Assembly: GCA_025934735.1 (NCBI GenBank)
Contig: JAICWP010000010.1
Location: 62,001 to 126,000 of the forward strand
Source of the DNA: Terriglobales bacterium
GTDB taxonomy: Bacteria > Acidobacteriota > Terriglobia > Terriglobales > Acidobacteriaceae
Length of the DNA stretch: 64,000 nucleotides
Direction of reading: 5' to 3'
Shown one piece after another: positions 44,966 through 53,682 of the stretch; the first letter of the stretch is position 1; every line of letters begins with the position of its first letter. The position numbers and the translations under genes were made by a program. The notes beneath the pieces were generated by a model. That model did no database searches. It was not told where the DNA came from and saw only the letters and a list, made by a program, of their open reading frames with translations.

Positions 44966-45858
44966 CACGGCAGCGGCTCCAATTGGCTGTGGTGCACCCA
45001 GCCATGATGCCCGTTATCGGTCTCAATGCCGTACCAGTAGGGGGTTACGATCAGCAGCAGCACCTCGGCGTTGGCGGGCAGCTTCTCCACCGTGGTGGCG
45101 CTTTGGAAGGGCGCCGACTTTAGCTGGGCGCCGTCCGCCTTGACGCGCCGTTCCACCTGGTGGCGGAGACTGCTGACCCGCTGTTCCAGTTCCTGCTCGG
45201 CGGAAACCGCACCCGTGGCGGTGCTTACCGGCGTCGCCTCCCCGTACTCCTGCCGGCCGGAGGCGGACGAACTGCTGCGGGACGAAGACTCGTTGCCTTG
45301 GGGCTGGCGGCGGAGAGACTGCAGTTGCCGTATTTGCTGCTGCACGGCGCCGTATTCCGCCGATTCCACCCCGCCTTCTGACCAATGCACGCCGTGCCGC
45401 GCGTCTACAAAAACCGCGTCAATGCGAACATCCGTCTGGGTGGGATTTACTCCGTGCACCACATAACGCACGGTGATGGTGCCAATGTCGCCAGTCTCCG
45501 CGAAGTAGCGCGGCGCCAGCACGTTGTCGTCCACTTTGTAGAACACCTTGCCCGGGCCATCCCACTTGCCAAAGAATCGCGAAGCCTCGGCCGGGTGAGC
45601 GCCTACTAGAATTTTTTCTTTTTCGTAGGAGTAGGTTCCGTAAAGGATGGGATCCTGGCTTACCGCCTGGACAGCCTGGACGACGTCAGCTTCGGGAGCG
45701 TCAATCTGCAATTCCAGGGTGTGCGGCGGATGCGCTGCGCTGGGCAAAGCCCAGGCGCCCAAAGGCAGAAATATCAGCAGCAGCCAGCAGGCGAGCGCTA
45801 AGGGCGACGCGAATCCCTGGGCGGCAGACTTGGCCGCCCGCCATCCGAAGGTGGGCAT
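44965..45858 (-). CDS. Secreted SH3-domain protein B
   Basis: The ATG at 45858 gives 297 residues; the frame stays open to 46110. A signal peptide (LALACWLLLIFLPLGAWALPSA) is followed by a beta-rich domain (residues 50-150), a coiled and Ser/Arg-rich linker, and a short SH3-like segment, LLLIVTPYWYGIETDNGHHGWVHHSQLEPLP. It is related in layout to protein A, to which it is translationally coupled. The three-gene unit with ctaB suggests a link to oxidase assembly or the envelope. Confidence 0.68.
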   Translation of the reverse strand: MPTFGWRAAKSAAQGFASPLALACWLLLIFLPLGAWALPSAAHPPHTLELQIDAPEADVVQAVQAVSQDPILYGTYSYEKEKILVGAHPAEASRFFGKWDGPGKVFYKVDDNVLAPRYFAETGDIGTITVRYVVHGVNPTQTDVRIDAVFVDARHGVHWSEGGVESAEYGAVQQQIRQLQSLRRQPQGNESSSRSSSSASGRQEYGEATPVSTATGAVSAEQELEQRVSSLRHQVERRVKADGAQLKSAPFQSATTVEKLPANAEVLLLIVTPYWYGIETDNGHHGWVHHSQLEPLP

Positions 45859-46237
45859 GAGTGACGGAACGCCCGCGTGGAGCGTGTCCGAGGTTTGTAA
45901 TTGGCCCCAACCCTGACTGTCAAGGTGAAACTGGCGGCGCCCGTCGGCAGCTCGTGCCCGCGGTGCAGAACTCCTCACGTAGCCGCGCTTTCCCGCCCAT
46001 GTCCAAACCTTAGACAAATAGTGTTGGGTCAAAATCATGTCCCTGACGCAAAGAATGCCGCCCAATATATCGCATCGGGACGCAAAGCCCAAAAGTTTTT
46101 CTTGACTCACATCCTAGTGGCATGGTACTTACTCCAAACCTTTGTGTGGTCCGACAGTACAACGGCTCTGTTGGTCGCGGGCACTGTCGGAAGTTGGGGT
46201 CATAGCAAATTGTTGACTTATCTCAGGAGGACGTTGA
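45859..46237. other. Divergent promoter region between the ctaB unit and the oxidase operon
   Basis: These 379 bases hold no convincing gene. AT-richer stretches occur around 46000-46130 (for example ttgggtcaaaatcatg and caaaagtttttcttgactc), where promoters for both divergent units would be expected. TTGACT at about 46100 could be a -35, but no good -10 follows. AGGAGG lies just before the porin-cytochrome start. Confidence 0.35.
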
Positions 46238-47563
46238 ATGCCCTCTTTCGCGCGAGGCAGTATTGCCGCTGCGCTGTTTGCTGTGTGTATAGTGCTGGGA
46301 TGCGCGCCAAGCTCGTTTGCCATCCCCGCGTTCGCCCGCAAATACGGGCTTCCCTGCTCGGCCTGCCATGAGGCATGGCCCAAGCTGAATGTATTCGGCC
46401 AGACTTTCAAGGACAACGGCTATCAACTGATGAACGACCGGGATTCGCCCATCTGGCAGAACCCCTCGTATTGGCCTGTGGCCTTCCGCAACACACCGAA
46501 CTGGCACCGGGAGAGTGTGAACCGTGTGGCGGTGGACGTCCCCGCCGGCCTGGCGGAGCAAAAGATCATTACTCATGGCTTCGACCTCTCCGGCATGGAC
46601 GTTCTCAGTGGTGGCACCCTCTACAACAACATCTCCTTCCTTTTGGTTCCTTCTATGGAAAACACGGGAGAGTTCGGGCTGGAGTCGGCCTGGGTGCGTT
46701 TTGACAACCTGCTCAAGAGCCCATGGGTGAATTTCAAGTTTGGCAAGTTCGAACTGGATAACGTCATCTCCGAAAAACGCATCATGAACTTGTCGAATCT
46801 TGGGGGAGCGTACCAGATCTACCATTTCATTCCCGCTGGCGACAGCAATGCTTTCGGGCAGTTGGGAGACAACCAGTTGGGCATGGAATGGATGGGGCAC
46901 TCGAAGAATGACCGCAGCCGTTTGTCGGCGGCACTGCTGAGCTCCAACGATGGGTCGGTGAATCTGCCCAACGCCAATTCCTACGCCGGTTTCTTTACCG
47001 CCAGCCAGGCATTCGATACCGGCAAGCTGGGAGTGGATCGATTCGGCGCCTACGCTATGTTTGGACAAGCACCAACCTTCACCTTGAACCAGCTGGGCAA
47101 TCCGTTTCTCGCGGTGGGCAACAAAAACTTCTCCCGCGAGGGCGCGTTCGGCCTGTTCTACCTGAAGAAACTCGACTTTTCGCTGTTCTTCCAGCATGGC
47201 TCCGACAACCCGTATCTAGGGCTCAGCCTGGCTTCCAACCAGCCCTTGCCCGCGGGTGCTCAGTCGCCCACCTGGAACGGCGGCTTTGTAGAGACCCACT
47301 ACACCGTGAACCCGCAACTGATCTTTATCCAGCGCGACGAATTCATACGCATGTCCAAGCAAGCCTTGCCGACCCTGCCTTCCAGCTTGGGCGACGTTGA
47401 TGCGTACACCTTCTCGTTCCGCTGGTATCCCATTATGTTCAGCCGGGCCGGATTCGCGATCGAGCCGGAATACTCGCTGATGCGGCAGCAAGGCATGGCG
47501 CCGGTCACCGGCACCAGCCTATCCAGTAGCAGTGCATTCATTGGATTCGACTTCGATTTCTAA
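46238..47563 (+). CDS. Cyc2-like outer-membrane monoheme cytochrome-porin
   Basis: A 441-residue protein with a signal peptide ending in SSFA. It continues as IPAFARKYGLPCSACHEAWPKL, with one heme site (Cys40, Cys43, His44), then NVFGQTFKDNGY, the pattern at the N-terminus of Cyc2 iron oxidases. The rest is beta-strand-rich with many aromatic residues and ends in GFDFDF; a terminal Phe is typical of outer-membrane barrels. Cyc2 draws electrons from Fe(II) through the barrel into the periplasm. Here it heads an operon with a diheme cytochrome, a cupredoxin and an aa3 oxidase. Other monoheme porins exist, so iron oxidation is an inference. Confidence 0.78.
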   Translation: MPSFARGSIAAALFAVCIVLGCAPSSFAIPAFARKYGLPCSACHEAWPKLNVFGQTFKDNGYQLMNDRDSPIWQNPSYWPVAFRNTPNWHRESVNRVAVDVPAGLAEQKIITHGFDLSGMDVLSGGTLYNNISFLLVPSMENTGEFGLESAWVRFDNLLKSPWVNFKFGKFELDNVISEKRIMNLSNLGGAYQIYHFIPAGDSNAFGQLGDNQLGMEWMGHSKNDRSRLSAALLSSNDGSVNLPNANSYAGFFTASQAFDTGKLGVDRFGAYAMFGQAPTFTLNQLGNPFLAVGNKNFSREGAFGLFYLKKLDFSLFFQHGSDNPYLGLSLASNQPLPAGAQSPTWNGGFVETHYTVNPQLIFIQRDEFIRMSKQALPTLPSSLGDVDAYTFSFRWYPIMFSRAGFAIEPEYSLMRQQGMAPVTGTSLSSSSAFIGFDFDF

Positions 47564-47574
47564 AGAGGCATCGG

Positions 47575-48447
47575 ATGCGCAAAAGATCAATTACTTGGTC
47601 GTTGTTGCTGTCAGCTGCCGTTGTATTCGCCTTCTCTGCCGCTTGCTGGGCTCAGGTCACGCAGTACGACGAAGAACAGCGCATGAATATGGAGAGCCAT
47701 ATCGGCAAGCTCACAGGTCACGCCACCGCCGGGGAGCCTCTCTATCGCCGCTTCTGCATCGGCTGCCACGGACCGATCGGCGATGGCGAGGGAGAGAACG
47801 CGCAGTGGATTGATCCCAAGCCGCGCAATTTCACCTTGGGCATCTTCAAGTGCCGTTCCACTCCCACCGGCACCCTGCCCACCGACGAAGACCTGTACGA
47901 CACCATCGGGCGGGGACTGGTCAACTCCAACATGCCGCGCTGGTTTCCCCTCTCTGACCAGGACCGCGCGGACCTGATTGCCTACGTCAAACATTTTTCC
48001 CCGCGCTTCGCCAAGGAAAAACCGGGCTCAGTCCTGCAGATTCCACCCGAGCCGCCGGTCACCGAGGAGCGCGTCAAAGCCGGCCAGGAGGTGTTCCGCC
48101 ACACGGAATGCTGGAAGTGTCACGGCGTGACCGGGAGGGCCAATGGTCCTTCCGCGGACACTCTGACGGACGACTTCAACCGTCCCATCAAGCCGTTCAA
48201 TTTTCACGACGGCACTCGCTTCAAGTGCGGCGAAACCGATCGTGACCTGTACCGGATCTTCATGACCGGCTTGGACAGCACCCCTATGCCTTCTTTTGCC
48301 GATAACCTCAAGCCGGAAGAGGCTTGGGACTTGGTTATGTACCTGCGCAGTTTGCAGCCCATGAACACTCCGGAAAAGGCGATTGCAAAAAAACTAGGAT
48401 TGAAGCCGATCAACCCCAATGCGGCGGCTCAGCCCCAAACCAAGTAA
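47575..48447 (+). CDS. Diheme periplasmic cytochrome c
   Basis: A 290-residue protein with a signal peptide (SLLLSAAVVFAFSAACWAQ). Two class I cytochrome c domains carry CIGCH (61-65) and CWKCH (179-183), with distal Met candidates in NSNMPRWFPL and STPMPSFADNL. Linker and tail are Pro-rich. In position and heme number it matches Cyc1, the diheme cytochrome that links Cyc2 to the oxidase in the Acidithiobacillus rus operon. It starts 12 nt after the porin stop. Confidence 0.9.
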   Translation: MRKRSITWSLLLSAAVVFAFSAACWAQVTQYDEEQRMNMESHIGKLTGHATAGEPLYRRFCIGCHGPIGDGEGENAQWIDPKPRNFTLGIFKCRSTPTGTLPTDEDLYDTIGRGLVNSNMPRWFPLSDQDRADLIAYVKHFSPRFAKEKPGSVLQIPPEPPVTEERVKAGQEVFRHTECWKCHGVTGRANGPSADTLTDDFNRPIKPFNFHDGTRFKCGETDRDLYRIFMTGLDSTPMPSFADNLKPEEAWDLVMYLRSLQPMNTPEKAIAKKLGLKPINPNAAAQPQTK

Positions 48448-48472
48448 GCAACCAGTCAGGAGAGAACATTCC

Positions 48473-49216
48473 ATGAAAACTGTGTACAAACCCGCAGCGA
48501 TTTTGGCCGTTCTGGTCGTGGTCGCGTTGGGACTGTTGTCCACGGGTCGGCATGTGAGTGCCGCGTCGGAAGGCAAGGTGACCGGCAGTATCAAGCTGGA
48601 GGGAACTGCGCCGCACATGCGCGCCATTGACATGTCCAAAGATCCAACTTGTTCGAAGCAGCACTCCACTCCGGTGCACCTGGAAAACGTCGTGGTGGGA
48701 TCCGGCGGAAGCTTAGCCAATGTGGTGGTTTACATTTCCCAGGGTCTGCCTGCTTCCGCGGCTGCTGCCGTGCCCTCCAAGCCGATCGAGTGGGATCAGA
48801 AGGGTTGCATGTACCAGCCCCATGTGGCCGGCATGGATGTAGGCCAGCAGTTGAAGGTGATTAACAGCGACCCTACCACTCACAACATCCATCCCATGCC
48901 CCAGCCGGGCGGCGGCAACATCGGCTGGAACAAATCGCAGCCCCAGGGTTCTCCGCCGTTCACCACTAGCTGGAAAGCGGAAGAGGTAGCTATCCCCGTG
49001 AAGTGCAACATCCATCCATGGATGCACGGTTACATGGTGGTGGTTAAGGGACCGTATGGGGTGAGCGACGAGAGCGGCTCGTTCTCCCTCGACAACGTTC
49101 CTCCCGGCAGCTACACCCTGACCGCCTGGCACGAGACCTATGGCACGCAAACCCAGAAGGTGACGGTCACAGCCGGCAAACCGGCCACGGTTAATTTCAC
49201 CTTCAAGGCGAAGTAA
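48473..49216 (+). CDS. Secreted blue-copper (cupredoxin) protein with C-terminal beta domain
   Basis: ATG at 48473 gives 247 residues with a signal peptide (LAVLVVVALGLLSTGRHVSA). The type 1 copper ligands are His137 in TTHNIHP, and Cys178, His181 and Met184 in VKCNIHPWM. The C-terminal beta-rich part (about 195-247, SGSFSLDNVPPGSYTLTAW) resembles a carboxypeptidase-regulatory-like domain. It is a candidate one-electron carrier between cytochromes and the oxidase, occupying the role that rusticyanin plays in the rus operon. An earlier in-frame ATG at 48419 overlaps the cytochrome and is unlikely. Confidence 0.85.
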   Translation: MKTVYKPAAILAVLVVVALGLLSTGRHVSAASEGKVTGSIKLEGTAPHMRAIDMSKDPTCSKQHSTPVHLENVVVGSGGSLANVVVYISQGLPASAAAAVPSKPIEWDQKGCMYQPHVAGMDVGQQLKVINSDPTTHNIHPMPQPGGGNIGWNKSQPQGSPPFTTSWKAEEVAIPVKCNIHPWMHGYMVVVKGPYGVSDESGSFSLDNVPPGSYTLTAWHETYGTQTQKVTVTAGKPATVNFTFKAK

Positions 49217-49290
49217 CCATCGCTACGGGGGCCCGGAGCGGCCCCCAATTCACCAGGTCAGGCCGGCACCCGCCGGCAGAGGCAGGCACT

Positions 49291-50094
49291 ATGGGCAAGA
49301 TTCTCGCGGTAACCATTATCCTGATTGCCATTCTTTCGGCGGTTCCCATTGTCATGCACACCTGGAACCCGCCCGCCGACGTCTCCACCCATGGTCACCT
49401 CATTGACGAGCAAATGTCTGAAACCATGGCGGAGGCGGGCATTGCCTTCCTCGCCGGCCAAATTCTGCTGGCTTTCTTCATCTGGAAATTTTCCAACGTG
49501 AAGCCCGGCGCCAGAATCAAGAACTTCCCCGGCGGCGCCATGGGTCTGGTGCTGGCCGCGTTTTTGCTCGTGGGCACGGAGGTGCTCGCCCTGGGAGTCT
49601 TCGGCGTCAAAGCCTGGTCGCAGGTGTACTTCACGCCCCCCGCGGCTGATGCCATGCCCGTCCAGGTGCAGGCGGGGCAATTTGCTTTTTACTTCCGCTA
49701 TCCCGGCGCGGATGGAAAGTTCGGTCCCCTCCATCCTGAACTGGTCAACGAAGGCACCCAGAACTTGTTCGGCCTGGATCCGGATCACGACCCCGCTTCC
49801 AAGGACGACATCGTGACCGCCGAGATGGCCATTCCCGTCAACAAGGAAGTTCATCTCCTCATGCACAGCAAAGATGTTGGGCACTCGTTTTATGTCCCGG
49901 CATTGCGCGTGCAGCAGGATTTCGTTCCGGGATTGGATGTGTCGCTGCATTTCACCGCCACCAAGGTGGGCAAATACGAGATTGTCTGTACCCAGCTCTG
50001 CGGCCTGGGACACTACAACATGAAAGCGTATCTAGAGGTAATGTCGCAGCAAGATTTCGACAGCTGGTTGAAGCAGCAGGCGGCGAACCAGTAA
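49291..50094 (+). CDS. coxB: Cytochrome c oxidase subunit II
   Basis: A 267-residue protein with two N-terminal membrane helices and a periplasmic CuA domain. Ligands are His198 in KDVGHSFYVP and Cys233, Cys237, His241 and Met244 in CTQLCGLGHYNM. The usual Glu between the two Cys is a Gln here. There is no fused cytochrome c domain, so electrons must come from a separate carrier, probably the cytochrome or cupredoxin upstream. Gene order coxB-coxA is standard. Confidence 0.93.
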   Translation: MGKILAVTIILIAILSAVPIVMHTWNPPADVSTHGHLIDEQMSETMAEAGIAFLAGQILLAFFIWKFSNVKPGARIKNFPGGAMGLVLAAFLLVGTEVLALGVFGVKAWSQVYFTPPAADAMPVQVQAGQFAFYFRYPGADGKFGPLHPELVNEGTQNLFGLDPDHDPASKDDIVTAEMAIPVNKEVHLLMHSKDVGHSFYVPALRVQQDFVPGLDVSLHFTATKVGKYEIVCTQLCGLGHYNMKAYLEVMSQQDFDSWLKQQAANQ

Positions 50095-50145
50095 GCCGGG
50101 CCCGGCGCAGCCGCCGGCAGAAAAGATCTCTGTTGAGGTGACCCT

Positions 50146-51933
50146 ATGCACGACACGTCAGCGCATGCCGTACATCAGCACGCTGCTCCCACAAGTTTTA
50201 TTCGCAAGTACGTCTTCAGCCTCGATCACAAGGTCATCGGCAAGCAGTATTACGGACTGGCCCTGCTCGCGGTTCTCACCGGCATGGTTCTTTCCTGGCT
50301 TATGCGCCTCCACCTGGGCTGGACCGACCTGAAGATTCCCGGCTTGCACCTGCTCTCCGCCTCCGGGGCCCCGGGCGACGTGATGACGCCGGAGTATTAC
50401 CTCCAATTGATGACCATGCACGGCACCATCATGGTCTTCTTCGTGCTCACCACGGCTCCTTTCGCCGCCTTCGGCAATTACTTCCTGCCCATCCAGGTGG
50501 GCGCCGAGGACATGCCTTTCCCCCGCTTCAACATGATGTCGTTCTGGGTGACCTTCACCGCTTTCCTGGTTTTGATTTCCTCTTTCTTCTTTGGCGACGG
50601 GCCGACCCTTGCCGGCTGGACACAGTACGCGCCCTTGAGTGCGGTGGGCGCGGTTGCCGGCCCTGGACAAGGCACGGGTGAAGTGCTGTGGGCGAGTTCC
50701 ATCGCCATCTTCTGCGTCGGTCAGTTGCTAGGCTCCTTGAACTTCATCACCACCACGCTGGACATGCGTACCAAGGGTATGAGCCTGTGGCGGCTTCCCC
50801 TCACCGCCTGGGGATGGTTCATCACCTCGGTGATGGGCCTTACCGCTTTCGCTGTGTTGATGCCCGCCTGCATCCTGCTCATCCTTGACCACGTGGCCGG
50901 AACCAGCTTCTTCGTGGCCTCCAACCTGGTACTCAACGACCAGCTGCAGCCCCACTCCGGCGGGTCCACCCTGTTGTGGCAGCACTTGTTCTGGTTTTTC
51001 GGCCACCCCGAGGTTTACATCGCCATTGTGCCCGGCATGGGAGTCGTTTCCCACATTCTGGTCGCCAATATGCGCCGCCCGATGCTTAGCCATCGCGTGA
51101 TCGTCTACTCCATGGGCGCGCTCGCCGTGCTCAGCTACATGGTGTACGGGCACCACATGTTCGTCAGCGGCATGAATCCGTTCTCCTCCCTGGTGTTCTC
51201 CTTCCCCACGCTGGTCATCACCATTCCCTCCACCATCCTGGTGTTGATCTGGATTGGCAGTCTCTACGGCTCCAAGCTGCGCATTAACACCGCCTCGCTG
51301 TTCGCCCTGGGATTTATTTCCATGTTCATCAGCGGCGGGGTAAGCGGCTTCTTCCTGGCCCAGCCCTCCATCGACATCATGCTGCACGCCACCTACTTCG
51401 TGGTCGGACACTTCCACCTGGTCATGGCGGTCGCCGCCATCTTCGGCATCTTTGCCGGAACGTATTTCTGGTACCCCAAAGTCACCGGCCGGATGATGAA
51501 CGAGACGTTGGGCAAGATTCACTTCTGGCTCACCTTCGTGGGGGCGTACTGCATATTCATGCCCTTCCACTACCTGGGAATCGCGGGCAATGTGCGCCGC
51601 TACCAGGCGTTTGTGGATGACTACCTGGTGCGTTTGATTCCACTGCATCGCTTCATTACCGTCGCCGCTCTGTGCACAGGCGCTGTGCAGCTCATTTTCC
51701 TTTACAACCTGTTCTACAGCCGCTTCCGCGGCGAGGAAGCTCCGCTGAACCCCTGGCAGGCCACTTCGCTGGAGTGGAGCACACCCTCATCGCCGCCGCC
51801 CTTCGATAATTTCGGCGGACGGCACGTCGTCGTCTATCACGATCCCTATCAGTACGGCATTGAGGGCTCAACCGACGACTACGTCATGCAGGATTCGCCC
51901 GCACAAATTCAGTCTGTGCGGGACGAGAAGTAA
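50146..51933 (+). CDS. coxA: Cytochrome c oxidase subunit I (aa3-type)
   Basis: A 595-residue, 12-helix heme-copper oxidase core that reduces O2 to water and pumps protons. The active-site motif FGHPEVYIAIVPGMG holds the His-Tyr crosslink and the Glu of A1-type oxidases. GHHMFVSGM carries the CuB histidines, and HFHLVMAV the heme ligands near residue 420. The Tyr/Glu arrangement rules out cbb3. AGGTGACC precedes the ATG by 5 nt. Confidence 0.95.
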   Translation: MHDTSAHAVHQHAAPTSFIRKYVFSLDHKVIGKQYYGLALLAVLTGMVLSWLMRLHLGWTDLKIPGLHLLSASGAPGDVMTPEYYLQLMTMHGTIMVFFVLTTAPFAAFGNYFLPIQVGAEDMPFPRFNMMSFWVTFTAFLVLISSFFFGDGPTLAGWTQYAPLSAVGAVAGPGQGTGEVLWASSIAIFCVGQLLGSLNFITTTLDMRTKGMSLWRLPLTAWGWFITSVMGLTAFAVLMPACILLILDHVAGTSFFVASNLVLNDQLQPHSGGSTLLWQHLFWFFGHPEVYIAIVPGMGVVSHILVANMRRPMLSHRVIVYSMGALAVLSYMVYGHHMFVSGMNPFSSLVFSFPTLVITIPSTILVLIWIGSLYGSKLRINTASLFALGFISMFISGGVSGFFLAQPSIDIMLHATYFVVGHFHLVMAVAAIFGIFAGTYFWYPKVTGRMMNETLGKIHFWLTFVGAYCIFMPFHYLGIAGNVRRYQAFVDDYLVRLIPLHRFITVAALCTGAVQLIFLYNLFYSRFRGEEAPLNPWQATSLEWSTPSSPPPFDNFGGRHVVVYHDPYQYGIEGSTDDYVMQDSPAQIQSVRDEK

Positions 51934-51961
51934 GTAGGGACTAACCCTGGGAGTTGTAGAG

Positions 51962-52642
51962 ATGGCAACCACAGTTGATAAGCCGGTGGATCTGGAGCAG
52001 CGCGATGACTATCTGCGCCGCACTGCCCACTCCGGCAACGGCGGAGGCCGCGACCTCGTTCCCGCGGACGGCAGCCTGCGTGCTGTCCAGGACCACTCGC
52101 CCGCCGCCAGCACCGGCATCTGGGTAGGCCTCACCGCCATCTCCATGACCTTTGCCGCACTCACCAGCGCTCTGGTCGTGCGCAAGGGCGCCTCCACGGA
52201 TTGGCAGCACTTCACGCTGCCTTCCGTGCTCTATCTGGATACCTGCATCCTGCTGGGCAGCAGCGTGACTCTGGAGTTGTCGCGGCGGTACTTTGCCCGC
52301 TCCCTGGCCGGCCTGCGGGCCGGTTTGGCGGATTCGGCGCGCTGGCTCTATCTCACTCTGCTGATGGGCGTGGTTTTCGTCTCCGGCCAGTATGTTGCCT
52401 GGCTGCAGTTGCGCCACCAGGGACTGTATCTCTCCACCAATCCCAGCAGCTCGTTTTTTTACGTGCTCACCGCGGCCCACGCTCTCCACGTACTGGGCGG
52501 CCTGGGCGGACTAGTCCTGGTTACCTACAGGTTGAGCCGCTCCCGACTGCGGCGCAGCACCCTGGATATCGCTTCCCGCTACTGGCATTTCATGGATGTC
52601 CTTTGGATTTACCTGTTCTTGCTGCTGTGGTTCAAGATGTAG
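51962..52642 (+). CDS. coxC: Cytochrome c oxidase subunit III, copy 1
   Basis: A 226-residue membrane protein. After a polar N-terminal 50 residues, five helices are seen. AHALHVLGGLGGLVLVTY and SRYWHFMDVLWIYLFLLLWF match the family's conserved last two helices (WHFVD-type motif). It starts 28 nt after coxA. The extended, charged N-terminus distinguishes it from copy 2. Confidence 0.88.
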   Translation: MATTVDKPVDLEQRDDYLRRTAHSGNGGGRDLVPADGSLRAVQDHSPAASTGIWVGLTAISMTFAALTSALVVRKGASTDWQHFTLPSVLYLDTCILLGSSVTLELSRRYFARSLAGLRAGLADSARWLYLTLLMGVVFVSGQYVAWLQLRHQGLYLSTNPSSSFFYVLTAAHALHVLGGLGGLVLVTYRLSRSRLRRSTLDIASRYWHFMDVLWIYLFLLLWFKM

Positions 52643-52660
52643 TGCCGTTGGGAGGAATGG

Positions 52661-53287
52661 ATGAGTCAAGCTGACATGGCAATGCATCACCCCGGCGGTG
52701 TGATGACCGAGCCGGCCTTTGCTGTTCCCGCAAGAAAGATGGCGATCTGGCTGTTCATCATCGCCGACGCCGCCACCTTCGCCGCCTGCCTGGTGGCATA
52801 TGGGTTTCTGCGCAACGGCAGCCCCAGCTGGCCCACTCCCTTTAAGTTCTCCCCCACCGTGATCAACGCCATGGTGATGACTTTTATTCTCATCACCAGC
52901 AGCTTGACCATGCTCTTAGGGGTACGCGCCGGCAAGGCTGGCGACCGGGCTGCCGCCTTCCGCTTCACCGTGATCACCGCCGTGGCCGGCATTGTTTTTG
53001 CCTTGCTGCACCTGCGGGAGTGGATGGGCATGATTCATGAGGGCGTTACCCTTTTCCACAACCCCTGGGGCACCGCCCTGTTTGGCGCATCATTCTTCAG
53101 CATTACCGGCCTGCACCTCACCCACGTGGTGGGCGGAGTCGTGGCCCTGCTGGTGGTCGGCGGCCGCTATAAAGCCGGCCGCATGAATGCCGATCACCTG
53201 GAAGTTGTCGGCCTGTACTGGCACTTCGTGGACCTGGTTTGGATGTTCGTGGTTCCCTTTGTGTACTTGTTGAACGTTGCGCGCTGA
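52661..53287 (+). CDS. coxC: Cytochrome c oxidase subunit III, copy 2
   Basis: A 208-residue membrane protein in the same family as its neighbour: five to six helices, TGLHLTHVVGGVVALLVVGGRY and VVGLYWHFVDLVWMFVVPFVYLL at the end. The Met- and His-rich N-terminus (MSQADMAMHHPGGVMTEP) may bind copper. A GGAGG site lies just before the ATG. Two subunit III genes in tandem suggest either a duplicated subunit or two different III-like proteins in one complex. Confidence 0.9.
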   Translation: MSQADMAMHHPGGVMTEPAFAVPARKMAIWLFIIADAATFAACLVAYGFLRNGSPSWPTPFKFSPTVINAMVMTFILITSSLTMLLGVRAGKAGDRAAAFRFTVITAVAGIVFALLHLREWMGMIHEGVTLFHNPWGTALFGASFFSITGLHLTHVVGGVVALLVVGGRYKAGRMNADHLEVVGLYWHFVDLVWMFVVPFVYLLNVAR

Positions 53288-53310
53288 GATCAAGAGGGGA
53301 GAAGCGATCT

Positions 53311-53670
53311 ATGGTGGATGCGCCTGATGTCCTGCAGACTGAGCCGGCGGCACAGTACACCGATAGCCTGGGCAAATATATTGTGATTTACCTCTGCATC
53401 CTCGCTCTGGCGGGGGTGCAATTCGTCTTTGCCTATAGCGGCGTGCACGCTGGGGGAAGGTTCGCCCGCATGTTCCTGGTGGCCCTGGCCGAAGGCGGGC
53501 TCGCTCTTCTGTTCTTCATGCACCTATGGGCGGAGAAACGCGGATTTCTGCTGTTCGTTCTGGTTTTCACCGGATTTGTCCTGGCCGCCATGCAGTACGG
53601 CTGGACCGACAGCAACCGCATGGAGCGCGGGGTTCCCAACTCCCAGCCACAGATTGGCTCGGTTCGCTAG
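53311..53670 (+). CDS. coxD: Cytochrome c oxidase subunit IV (prokaryotic type)
   Basis: ATG at 53311 follows GAGGGGAG and gives 119 residues. Three hydrophobic helices (YIVIYLCILALAGVQFVFAY, FLVALAEGGLALLFFMHLWAE and LLFVLVFTGFVLAAMQYGW) fit the bacterial subunit IV family, with FMHLWAEK as the usual motif. It probably stabilises subunits I and III. Confidence 0.85.
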   Translation: MVDAPDVLQTEPAAQYTDSLGKYIVIYLCILALAGVQFVFAYSGVHAGGRFARMFLVALAEGGLALLFFMHLWAEKRGFLLFVLVFTGFVLAAMQYGWTDSNRMERGVPNSQPQIGSVR

Positions 53671-53682
53671 GTAACCCGGCAA

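Noticed and set aside
49258-50013. Minus-strand frame opposite coxB
   Set aside because: coxB has CuA ligands and an operon position; the opposite frame has no ribosome-binding site or family match.
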